Assembly (NCBI GenBank): GCA_002327985.1
Contig: DCVM01000024.1
Location: 1 to 10,632, forward strand
DNA from: Syntrophaceae bacterium UBA2188
GTDB lineage: Bacteria; Desulfobacterota; BSN033; UBA1163
Length of the DNA stretch: 10,632 nt
Reading direction: 5' to 3'
Below the pieces are notes generated by a model that was given only the letters and a program-made list of their open reading frames with translations, did not search any database and was not told the origin of the DNA. Shown here piece after piece: positions 1 to 6,739 of this stretch. Position 1 is the first letter of the stretch. Each line of letters begins with the position of its first letter. The translations under genes were made by a program, and so were the position numbers.

Positions 1-17
1 AAATTGAATCATTTTTC

Positions 18-46
18 TTGACTTCTTTGTTTTTATTTGATAATTT
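18..46 (+). promoter_or_regulatory. Candidate sigma-70 promoter of the DHS-like gene
   Basis: TTGACT at 18-23 is followed 17 bases later by TAATTT at 41-46. An overlapping GATAAT at 39-44 is an alternative -10 with a 15-base spacer. Transcription would start near 52. This leaves almost no leader before the ATG at 65 but about 25 bases before the ATG at 77. The call rests on motif and position only. Confidence 0.45.
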
Positions 47-76
47 CCACATGGATTTGTCTCCATGGGGATCAGG

Positions 77-1123
77 ATGAAAAAAAGGAAATCCAAATTA
101 CTTAAACAACCCGTGCAACATTTAAACCTTAAAGAAACGAAAAACCTTTTCGATCTCGTCCAGGCCTTCCAACATACCTCTTTCCAAAGCCGGAATGTCT
201 TTAAATGTTTTGAAGTGTTTCGGAGAATGCTCGGTGATCCAGCCTGTATTATTTTCATCGGTTTATCTGGGGCCATGATCCCGGGCGGGATGCGCAGGGT
301 TCTCCGCGATATGATCAAGATGAGATTGGTGGATGTGATCGTTTCCACCGGTGCCAACCTCTTTCACGATTTTTTTGAGAGCTTTGGGTATCGACATTAT
401 GTGGGGTCTGAGGAAGGGGATGATGATGCGCTGCGAAAACATCGTATTGTAAGAGTGTATGATGCACTGATGGATGACCAGGAAATCAATGAGGTCATCT
501 ATCTCCTCTCAAAGGTTCCAGAGGAGTTGGAAGAGAAGATCGTTTCCTCGAGACGATATTTTGAAGAGTTGGGAAAGTGCATTCAGGATGAAGGATCCAT
601 TCTCAGGACTGCATCCCAATGCGGAGTTCCCATCTTTGTTCCTGCCCTAAGCGACAGCTCTATTGGAATTGGTTTGACGTTTCTCCACCTTCGTCAGAGG
701 GCTCCTTCCGAGGGACTTCTCATCGATCAGATTCGGGACAATTTTGAGATTGCTCAAATAAAGAAAATGGCGTCCGTGACCGGAGCGATCTATGTGGGGG
801 GAGGAGTCCCGAAAAACTATATTCAACAACTGGGACCGGTGAGCGAACTTCTCTTTCAAAAAGAAAGCGGTCATCGTTATGCCTTTCAAATCACCACGGA
901 TGATCCAAAATGGGGGGGACTCTCTGGTTGTACCTTTGAAGAGGCAAAGTCTTGGGGCAAGATTGAGAAGGAGTCAAGCTATTCGGCCGTCTATATGGAT
1001 GCAACGGTCGCTCTTCCTCTATTGGTCGGTGCCATCCTTCAAGAGGGAAAGGTCTATCGCCAAAGGAAAAGGCGCTGCTTTCGTTGGGAAGGAGAGAGAC
1101 TGAAATCTATCCAGTTCATATAA
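77..1123 (+). CDS. Deoxyhypusine synthase-like protein (possible homospermidine synthase)
   Basis: The product is about 348 aa, close to the usual DHS length. The fold is recognisable from an N-terminal GLSGAMIPGG segment (about residues 62-71, in the NAD-binding region), PALSDSSIG (about 189-197), VGGGVPKNYI (about 240-249), the FEEAKSWGKI signature (about 287-296) and VYMDATVALPLLV near the end. Family members use NAD to cleave spermidine and pass the aminobutyl group, through a covalent imine on the Lys of SWGK (here about K295), to an acceptor. In eukaryotes and archaea the acceptor is eIF5A. Bacteria lack eIF5A, and several bacterial homologues make homospermidine from putrescine and spermidine. 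Three human spermidine-contact residues appear to be replaced, so the substrate is uncertain. No polyamine gene lies nearby. An in-frame ATG at 65 would add four residues (MGIR) but has no Shine-Dalgarno sequence. The ATG at 77 is preceded by GGGG and fits the promoter better. The family call is firm; the reaction is not. Confidence 0.85.
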   Translation: MKKRKSKLLKQPVQHLNLKETKNLFDLVQAFQHTSFQSRNVFKCFEVFRRMLGDPACIIFIGLSGAMIPGGMRRVLRDMIKMRLVDVIVSTGANLFHDFFESFGYRHYVGSEEGDDDALRKHRIVRVYDALMDDQEINEVIYLLSKVPEELEEKIVSSRRYFEELGKCIQDEGSILRTASQCGVPIFVPALSDSSIGIGLTFLHLRQRAPSEGLLIDQIRDNFEIAQIKKMASVTGAIYVGGGVPKNYIQQLGPVSELLFQKESGHRYAFQITTDDPKWGGLSGCTFEEAKSWGKIEKESSYSAVYMDATVALPLLVGAILQEGKVYRQRKRRCFRWEGERLKSIQFI

Positions 1124-1227
1124 CCCCCTCCTTTTTACCCCATTTGAGGACCGCAGCATTGCCCCACCCTTTCTAACGGGGTTTACCTTCCATGCCCGGA
1201 AAGGCCGAAATTCCATCCCCCTATGAG

Positions 1228-1256
1228 TTGAAAAAACCCGCTACAATGGTTATATT
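1228..1256 (+). promoter_or_regulatory. Candidate sigma-70 promoter of the unfoldase-dnaJ unit
   Basis: TTGAAA (1228-1233) and TATATT (1251-1256) are separated by 17 bases, which is optimal. A strong Shine-Dalgarno AAGGAG (1274-1279) follows, ten bases before the ATG at 1290. A second -10-like TACAAT (1242-1247) is too close to this -35. The gap 1124-1227 upstream has no convincing terminator: only C-rich and G-rich runs that could pair weakly (GCCCC 1161-1165 with GGGG 1178-1181). No CIRCE element or heat-shock sigma-32 pair was recognised. Confidence 0.55.
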
Positions 1257-1289
1257 AGTGTTATTAAATAAAAAAGGAGTTCGGCCTCG

Positions 1290-3077
1290 ATGAAAGATTC
1301 TGGTTCGAAGGTTCCTGATCAAAAAGAGTTGGAAAAGGAATTGAATGAGTATTTGGGGAAAAAGTACGGAGATCGGATCCGGCTGGTTGTTCCCATGCTC
1401 TTTCCCAAGCCCCAAGCTGAAGAGGTTTCAAAAGAGGAGAAAGATTTGGGGGAAGGAAAAAGGAAAATTCATTTCGACTTAAAACCAGAGGAGTTGGAAG
1501 CCTTTTTGAATGATTACATTATTCGTCAGGATGATGCCAAAGAGATCTTGGCGACTAAAATCTGCACCCACTTCAATCGAATCAAGTTCACGGAAATGAC
1601 CCAGGGGCGGAATCGCTATGATGGGGTAGGCCATATCAAGAACAATATCCTGATGATCGGCCCCACCGGGGTGGGAAAGACCTATCTGATCAAACTGATT
1701 GCCAAGAAGATTGGTGTCCCCTTTGTAAAAGGAGATGCGACGAAGTTCAGCGAGACCGGTTATGTCGGTGGCGATGTGGAAGACCTCGTGAGGGATCTCG
1801 TTTATGAAGCCAATGGAGACATTGAATTGGCTCAGTATGGAATCATCTACGTGGATGAAATCGACAAAATCGCCTCTTCCAATCATCTCATCGGTCCCGA
1901 TGTTTCCAGGACAGGGGTTCAACGGGCGCTCCTCAAACCGATGGAGGAGACAGAGGTGGATCTCAAAGTTCCCCATGATCCGATCTCCCAATTGGAGGCC
2001 ATTGAACATTATCGGAAGACGGGGAAAAGGGAAAAACGTACCATCAATACCAAGAACATCCTCTTTATCATGAGCGGTGCCTTCAATGGACTGGAGGAAC
2101 TCATCAAAAAACGTTTGAATCAGGAAGGGATTGGGTTTGGGGCAGAGATCCGCTCCAAGGACGAACGGGCCGAGTACCTTAAAAAGGTGAAGGCAGAGGA
2201 TCTGATCGCCTGTGGATTCGAATCCGAGTTTATCGGAAGACTTCCGGTGACCACGGTTTTTGAAAAACTGGAGATTGCCGACCTTTATGCCATCCTTAAA
2301 AATCCCAACAATCCCATCACTCTTGGGAAGAAAAAAGATTTTAAATCCTACGGGATTGATATTCAATTTGAAGAAGAATCGTTATATGAACTGGCCGTGA
2401 AGGCTTATGAGGAAAAAACCGGCGCAAGAGGCCTGGTCAGTGCTGTGGAGAAAGTGCTCATTAAATTTGAAAAGCGACTTCCGTCCACCGATATCCGAAA
2501 ATTTGTTGTCACACGAGCCGTGGTGGAAAATCCAGAGCAAGAGTTGAAGCGATTACTGCAGGACCCCTCCAACCCGGAGATGCTGGGAAAATTCGAGGCT
2601 CTCCTCGCCAGTGAGAAAAAGACCCTGAAGGAATCCATTCTGCAACGAGAGGGAGAATTTAAAAAACGTTATGGGATTGTTTTCCGGGAGGGGAGGATTG
2701 ACCTGATCGTCAGTCGGATGATTGAAAAAGGGCATGATGTCAACACTGTGACGGAAGAGGTGGTAGAGATTCAACGACAGGTGGAAGAATTTGAAAGGGA
2801 TTTTCAGCGGCGGACCGGGATTAACCTTCAGTTTAGCGAAGAGGCCATTAGCCGAATCACGGAGATCATCCAGGGTGAAGAAGGGAAAGGGGCGGCGCTT
2901 TTTGCCCGGCTCTCCAAAGATTATGAATATGGATTCGAATTGATTCATGATAAAACAGGTCAGAGAGAGTTTGTTATTACCAGAGAGACGGTGGATGATC
3001 CAGAAGGGTTTCTCAATCGGATGATCCGTGAGATCTATAAGCGACAGTCGGACCAGAGGTTTGAGGATAAGGAATAA
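1290..3077 (+). CDS. ClpX/HslU-type AAA+ unfoldase with duplicated C-terminal small domain
   Basis: 595 aa, much longer than ClpX (about 420) because of a C-terminal extension. In order: a short charged N-terminal segment (1-60) without the CxxC zinc finger of ClpX; Walker A GPTGVGKT (124-131); pore loop GYVG (157-160); Walker B IIYVDEID (185-192, catalytic E190); HslU-like DVSRTGVQRALL; an extra basic segment (about 224-250) where ClpX has the RKH loop; an IGFGAE segment (281-286) matching the ClpP-docking IGF loop of ClpX; arginine-finger context EFIGRLPV; sensor-2 GAR (378-380). The ClpX-type small domain covers about 355-419. A second, similar copy covers about 510-575, joined by a charged, probably helical linker. 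It should be a cytosolic hexamer that unfolds proteins, perhaps for ClpP. It overlaps the J-protein gene by one base, suggesting co-production. Orthology to true ClpX or HslU is not claimed: it looks like a separate ClpX-like branch. Confidence 0.88.
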   Translation: MKDSGSKVPDQKELEKELNEYLGKKYGDRIRLVVPMLFPKPQAEEVSKEEKDLGEGKRKIHFDLKPEELEAFLNDYIIRQDDAKEILATKICTHFNRIKFTEMTQGRNRYDGVGHIKNNILMIGPTGVGKTYLIKLIAKKIGVPFVKGDATKFSETGYVGGDVEDLVRDLVYEANGDIELAQYGIIYVDEIDKIASSNHLIGPDVSRTGVQRALLKPMEETEVDLKVPHDPISQLEAIEHYRKTGKREKRTINTKNILFIMSGAFNGLEELIKKRLNQEGIGFGAEIRSKDERAEYLKKVKAEDLIACGFESEFIGRLPVTTVFEKLEIADLYAILKNPNNPITLGKKKDFKSYGIDIQFEEESLYELAVKAYEEKTGARGLVSAVEKVLIKFEKRLPSTDIRKFVVTRAVVENPEQELKRLLQDPSNPEMLGKFEALLASEKKTLKESILQREGEFKKRYGIVFREGRIDLIVSRMIEKGHDVNTVTEEVVEIQRQVEEFERDFQRRTGINLQFSEEAISRITEIIQGEEGKGAALFARLSKDYEYGFELIHDKTGQREFVITRETVDDPEGFLNRMIREIYKRQSDQRFEDKE

Positions 3078-3994
3078 TGGCAGCCAAAGATTATTATACG
3101 GTTTTGGGCGTGAACAAAAATGCCAGTGACGAGGAGATCAAGCGGGCTTATCGGAAGCTGGCGATGAAATATCATCCCGACCGAAACCCAAATAAAAAAG
3201 AGGCGGAAGAGCGTTTTAAAGAGATCAACGAGGCCTACGCTGTCCTGAGCGATAAGGAAAAGCGAAAGCAATACGACACCTACGGGGCGGAAGGGTTCCG
3301 CCAACGATTTACTCAGGAGGACATCTTTCGGGGATTTGATTTTGATGAGATTTTATCCAATCTCTTCGGCGGAAGGGGAAGACGGGAATTCAGGTTTGGA
3401 GGTCGAAGCGGCTTTGATTTCGGAGACCTGTTCGGCAGGCAGTCAGGCTATCAGGATATGGGTCGGATGCCCCAGAGGGGAGAAGACATGGTCTATGAGA
3501 TCACCATTTCTTTGGAAGAAGCGGCCGCTGGCGGAGAGAAGAGGATCTCTTACCGGAAGAACGGAAAGGTGGAAGAAGTTTCTGTAAAAATTCCGAGGGG
3601 GATTCCCTCGGGAAAGAAGCTCAGACTTTCCGGAAAAGGAATGGATGGGAGAAACGGGGGGCCTCCGGGGGATCTCTATCTTCAGGTCTCCATTAAGGAG
3701 CATCCGGTCTTCCTCAAGGAGGGAGATGACCTCATTGTGGAGAAAGAAATTAATTTTTCAGAGGCTGTTCTTGGGACGACTATCGAAGTCCCCACGCTCG
3801 AGGGAATGAAGAAAGTCAAAATTCCTCCAGGAACGCAGAGCCACACCAAGATGCGGTTAAAAGGCCTCGGCACCCCTCATTTTCAAGGGGAAGGCAAGGG
3901 GGATGAATACGTCAAGGTGATCGTTAAGGTCCCCAAAAAAGTGTCGGAAAAAGGTAAAGGATTGATTCAGGAGCTCGCCAAAGAAGGCATTTAA
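3077..3994 (+). CDS. DnaJ/CbpA-type J-domain co-chaperone without zinc finger
   Basis: 305 aa, the size of CbpA-like (class B) Hsp40s. The J-domain covers about 1-70, with the Hsp70-activating HPD at 33-35 and a KEINEAYAVLSD helix. A G/F-rich region follows (about 84-122), unusually rich in Arg, with FGGRGRR and FGGRSGFDFGDLFG. Two beta-sandwich substrate-binding domains cover about 136-212 and 213-287, with GGEKRISY, IPRGIPSGKKLRL and IPPGTQSHTKMRLKGLG. No CxxCxGxG repeats occur, so it is not classical DnaJ. It binds unfolded clients and stimulates the ATPase of DnaK, which is not in the window. The ATG shares its A with the unfoldase stop (TAATG). AAGGA lies three bases upstream inside the unfoldase gene, so translation is probably coupled. 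The partnership with the upstream AAA+ protein is inferred only from this arrangement. Confidence 0.93.
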   Translation: MAAKDYYTVLGVNKNASDEEIKRAYRKLAMKYHPDRNPNKKEAEERFKEINEAYAVLSDKEKRKQYDTYGAEGFRQRFTQEDIFRGFDFDEILSNLFGGRGRREFRFGGRSGFDFGDLFGRQSGYQDMGRMPQRGEDMVYEITISLEEAAAGGEKRISYRKNGKVEEVSVKIPRGIPSGKKLRLSGKGMDGRNGGPPGDLYLQVSIKEHPVFLKEGDDLIVEKEINFSEAVLGTTIEVPTLEGMKKVKIPPGTQSHTKMRLKGLGTPHFQGEGKGDEYVKVIVKVPKKVSEKGKGLIQELAKEGI

Positions 3995-4017
3995 ATGATC
4001 GCTCATTGATCAATAAT

Positions 4018-4082
4018 CCATTCTCCATTTCCAGTTCTCTATTCTCATTTCATTTCCTATCACCTATTTCTCATTTCTTTTT
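4018..4082 (+). repeat. Pyrimidine-rich tract with direct repeat TTCTCATTTC
   Basis: The first part of the 243-bp gap after dnaJ is almost purely C and T with scattered A. It is built of variants of TTCTC and ATTTC. The ten-base word TTCTCATTTC occurs exactly at 4042-4051 and 4068-4077, and a close variant TTCTCCATTTCC occurs at 4021-4032. A ten-base palindrome ATTGATCAAT lies just before it at 4005-4014. No coding potential was seen. The function is unknown. Confidence 0.6.
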
Positions 4083-4110
4083 GGAAGCATTTCCAATTCT
4101 GTGAAATGAG
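4070..4110 (+). repeat. Nested inverted repeat (two-tier stem-loop)
   Basis: Outer arms CTCATTTC (4070-4077) and GAAATGAG (4103-4110) are perfectly complementary. Inside them, TTGGAA (4081-4086) and TTCCAA (4091-4096) form a second perfect stem around a GCAT loop. Together they can fold as one long hairpin with an internal bulge. Neither strand has a T-tract after the structure, so it is not a standard intrinsic terminator. The left outer arm lies inside one copy of the TTCTCATTTC repeat. It may be a processing site or mRNA end of the dnaJ unit. Confidence 0.55.
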
Positions 4111-4113
4111 CAA

Positions 4114-4131
4114 GAAGACAGACCGGTCTTC
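4114..4131 (+). repeat. Short inverted repeat, possible operator
   Basis: GAAGAC (4114-4119) and GTCTTC (4126-4131) are complementary across six bases. An overlapping perfect ten-base palindrome AGACCGGTCT covers 4120-4129. It lies about 60 bases upstream of the promoter candidate of the Lon-like gene. It could be a regulator site; no family is assigned. Confidence 0.3.
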
Positions 4132-4187
4132 GAAAGTTTAAGAATGGCGGTCGCAGAAACAGGTGCTTTCTTTATTTTTTGTCTTCG

Positions 4188-4214
4188 TTGACTTTTCTCA
4201 TATTCTATTATAAA
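4188..4214 (+). promoter_or_regulatory. Candidate promoter of the Lon-like protease gene
   Basis: TTGACT (4188-4193) matches a -35 element well. The best -10 is TATAAA (4209-4214), with a short 15-base spacer. TATTAT at 4206-4211 would be too close. The resulting leader would be about 20 to 35 bases, depending on which start codon is used. Confidence 0.35.
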
Positions 4215-4237
4215 AAAACTCATGAGCAGGTGATCAA

Positions 4238-6739
4238 ATGGAGAAGGGGGAATTTATGCTGAATAAGACTTTTGAAGAAGTTCCAATTGAAAAATTAAGG
4301 TGGCGGTGTGACCCCGAGGCATTGCCTTTTAAGACCACGGATTCGGTCCACCCCTGCGATGAGATCATCGGTCAGGACAGAGCCTTGGAAGCGATCCGAG
4401 TTGGGTTGGATATTAACAGCATCGGATATAACATCTTTGTGACCGGTCTAACCGGGACGGGCCGTTTTACTACCATCAAGTGTGTTTTAGAAGAGATGGA
4501 CATCAAAGGAAAGATTCCAAATGACCTCTGCTATGTCAATCACTTCAAAAACCCTGATATGCCTCATATGCTCAGTTTTCCCGCTGGGCAGGGAAATGCA
4601 TTCAAAAAAGAGATGGAGAACTTGATTGAAACGCTGAAAAAGAAAATCCCTTTAATATTTGAGAACGAGACGTATCTCAATAAAAAGAAAGAGGTCGTTG
4701 AAAAATTTCGAAACAGGCAGGCAGAAATGTTCAGGGAGTTTGAGAAAAAAGTGAATAAAGAGGGGTTTGCATTGGTTCAGATCCAAATGGGGCCTTATTC
4801 ACGTCCAGGGATCTTCCCTTTAATTGAAGGGAACCCCGTCAATATTGACCAGCTGGAGACCATGGTGGAGGAGGATAAGTTTTCTCGAGAGGAATTGGGG
4901 AAGATTAAAGAAAGGCAAGCTGGACTGATCAACGAATTGGAAGAAATCTTTAAAGAGACCCGGAGAGCGGAGAAAGAGATTAAGGAGGAGCTGACCTCCT
5001 TGGATAGCCAGATGATTTCTCCTGCGGTCAAAGACTCCATCTCCGATATGAAGGAGAAATTTAACTACGAAAAAGTTCAACAATATCTTAATGAAGTCCA
5101 GGAAGATATTTTGGCTAACCTCGGGCGTTTCAGAGAGAAGGAGGAGACTCCGCCACCCATCCCAGGGATGGTCTTGCCTCAGACGGTCGATTCTTTTAGT
5201 GAATACCAGGTGAACGTGCTGGTGGACAATTCGGAAACGAAGGGAGCTCCCATTATTGTGGAGATGACGCCTAACTACCGAAACCTTTTTGGCACCATCG
5301 AGCGGGTGGTCGAGCGTTCGGGAATCTGGAAGACCGACTTCCTCCACATCAAGGCGGGTTCTTTCTTAAGGGCGAATGGGGGATATCTCATCTTCAATGC
5401 CCTGGATGCCCTCATGGAGTCATGGGTTTGGCCAGCCTTGAAAAGGACATTGAAAAACCAAGTCATCGAGATTCAAACCTACGATCCTTTTTACTTCTTT
5501 TCCACTTCCGCCCTCAAGCCTGAGCCCATTGAGTGCAATACAAAAGTCATTATGATTGGAGATACCCATATCTATTATCTTCTCTACGGCTTAGATGATG
5601 ATTTTAAGAAAATTTTTAAAATCAAGGCGGACTTTGATTCGGTGATGAACAAAGATGCTGAAAAGATTCAGCAGTATGCCGCCTTTATTCGAAAAATTTG
5701 TAATGAGGATCGATTAAGGCCCTTCGATAATACAGGGATTGCGGCGGTCGTCGAGTACGGGGTGAGGATTACGGGAAGACAGAAAAAACTTTCAACACGC
5801 TTTCATCTCATCGCTGACCTTTTAAGGGAGGCCAACTACTGGGCAGAGAAGGACAGGAGTGCGGTGGTGACTGAAAAACAGGTGGATAAGGCGATTGAGA
5901 AGAGAAATTACCGGGTCAACCTCATCGAGGAGAAGATTCAGGAAATGATCGATGAAGGAACGATTCTGATTGACTCCGATGGAATGGTGGTGGGACAGGT
6001 CAATGGCCTCTCCGTCTATAACCTGGGGGATTATATGTTTGGCAAACCCTCCCGGATCACTGCTAAAACCTCTCTGGGGAAGGCAGGCATTATCAATATT
6101 GAAAGAGAGGCGGAGATGAGCGGTCCCATCCATAACAAGGGTGTCTACATTCTTGCAGGATACCTCAGGGGGAAATATGCCCAGGATAAACCGATTACCA
6201 TGAGTGCGAGCCTTTGTTTCGAACAATCCTATAGCGGAGTGGAAGGAGACAGTGCCTCATCCACAGAGATCTATGCCTTGCTTTCGAGTATCTCCGGACT
6301 TCCCATTCGGCAAGACATCGCTGTGACCGGGTCCGTCAATCAGAAGGGAGAAATCCAGCCCATTGGGGGTGTGAATGAAAAGATTGAGGGATTCTATGAT
6401 GTGTGCAGGGCAAAGGGATTAACTGGCAAGCAGGGGGTGATGATTCCTCATCTCAATGTCGATGATCTGATGCTGCGAAAGGATGTGGTGGAAGCGGTAA
6501 AAAATGGAACCTTCCACATCTACCCGATTCAGACCATTGACCAGGGGATAGAGATTCTTACCGGTGTGGAGGCGGGCGAGAAATTGGAAGAGGGGCGTTT
6601 TAAAGAAGGAACGGTGAATGACCTCGTAGATAAAAAACTGCGAGAGATGGGGGCCAAAATCAAAGAATTTGAAGGAGGCGGGGAGGAAACCAAAGAAGAG
6701 AAAAAGAAGAAAGGGAGAAAGTCCACTTGCGATGGATAG
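4238..6739 (+). CDS. Lon-family Ser-Lys protease of the LonC/YcbZ type
   Basis: 833 aa. An N-terminal AAA-like domain begins after KLRWRCDPEALPF and carries a degenerate P-loop GLTGTGR (70-76), with Arg in place of the Walker A Lys. A long charged helical insertion follows (about 125-300). The second AAA part contains ANGGYLIFNALDAL (about 379-392), where the usual Walker B acid is Asn (N387). The C-terminal Lon protease domain is intact: nucleophile S672 in EGDSAS and general base K715 in GGVNEKIEGF, 43 residues apart as in E. coli Lon (S679/K722). The tail is very Lys/Glu-rich. It should be a cytosolic oligomeric protease. The Walker changes recall LonC enzymes reported to lack ATPase activity, so ATP dependence is doubtful. 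Two starts are plausible: ATG 4238 (AGCAGG seven bases upstream) and ATG 4256 (a GAGAAGGGGG tract ending five bases upstream). The later one would remove six residues. It overlaps rsmE by eight bases. Confidence 0.9.
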   Translation: MEKGEFMLNKTFEEVPIEKLRWRCDPEALPFKTTDSVHPCDEIIGQDRALEAIRVGLDINSIGYNIFVTGLTGTGRFTTIKCVLEEMDIKGKIPNDLCYVNHFKNPDMPHMLSFPAGQGNAFKKEMENLIETLKKKIPLIFENETYLNKKKEVVEKFRNRQAEMFREFEKKVNKEGFALVQIQMGPYSRPGIFPLIEGNPVNIDQLETMVEEDKFSREELGKIKERQAGLINELEEIFKETRRAEKEIKEELTSLDSQMISPAVKDSISDMKEKFNYEKVQQYLNEVQEDILANLGRFREKEETPPPIPGMVLPQTVDSFSEYQVNVLVDNSETKGAPIIVEMTPNYRNLFGTIERVVERSGIWKTDFLHIKAGSFLRANGGYLIFNALDALMESWVWPALKRTLKNQVIEIQTYDPFYFFSTSALKPEPIECNTKVIMIGDTHIYYLLYGLDDDFKKIFKIKADFDSVMNKDAEKIQQYAAFIRKICNEDRLRPFDNTGIAAVVEYGVRITGRQKKLSTRFHLIADLLREANYWAEKDRSAVVTEKQVDKAIEKRNYRVNLIEEKIQEMIDEGTILIDSDGMVVGQVNGLSVYNLGDYMFGKPSRITAKTSLGKAGIINIEREAEMSGPIHNKGVYILAGYLRGKYAQDKPITMSASLCFEQSYSGVEGDSASSTEIYALLSSISGLPIRQDIAVTGSVNQKGEIQPIGGVNEKIEGFYDVCRAKGLTGKQGVMIPHLNVDDLMLRKDVVEAVKNGTFHIYPIQTIDQGIEILTGVEAGEKLEEGRFKEGTVNDLVDKKLREMGAKIKEFEGGGEETKEEKKKKGRKSTCDG

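Noticed and set aside
1121..1183. Possible terminator after the DHS-like gene, AACCCC pairing with GGGGTT
   Set aside because: The arms are only six bases and are separated by about 50 bases, with no T-tract after the second arm.
1216..1224. CCCCCTAT resembling the -10 of a heat-shock sigma-32 promoter before the unfoldase gene
   Set aside because: There is no CTTGAA-like -35 at the right distance, and a better sigma-70 pair exists just downstream.
1479..2366. Long 295-codon open frame on the minus strand opposite the unfoldase gene
   Set aside because: It lies wholly antisense to a strongly conserved AAA+ domain, and its product shows no recognisable domain. It is a codon-bias shadow.
4820..5347. 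175-codon minus-strand open frame inside the Lon-like gene
   Set aside because: It is antisense to the conserved coding sequence and shows no family motif or convincing ribosome site.
6669..6731. Upstream TTG start that would extend RsmE by 21 residues
   Set aside because: The added residues are Lys/Arg-rich, overlap the Lys/Glu-rich end of the protease gene in another frame, and do not resemble an RsmE N-terminus.
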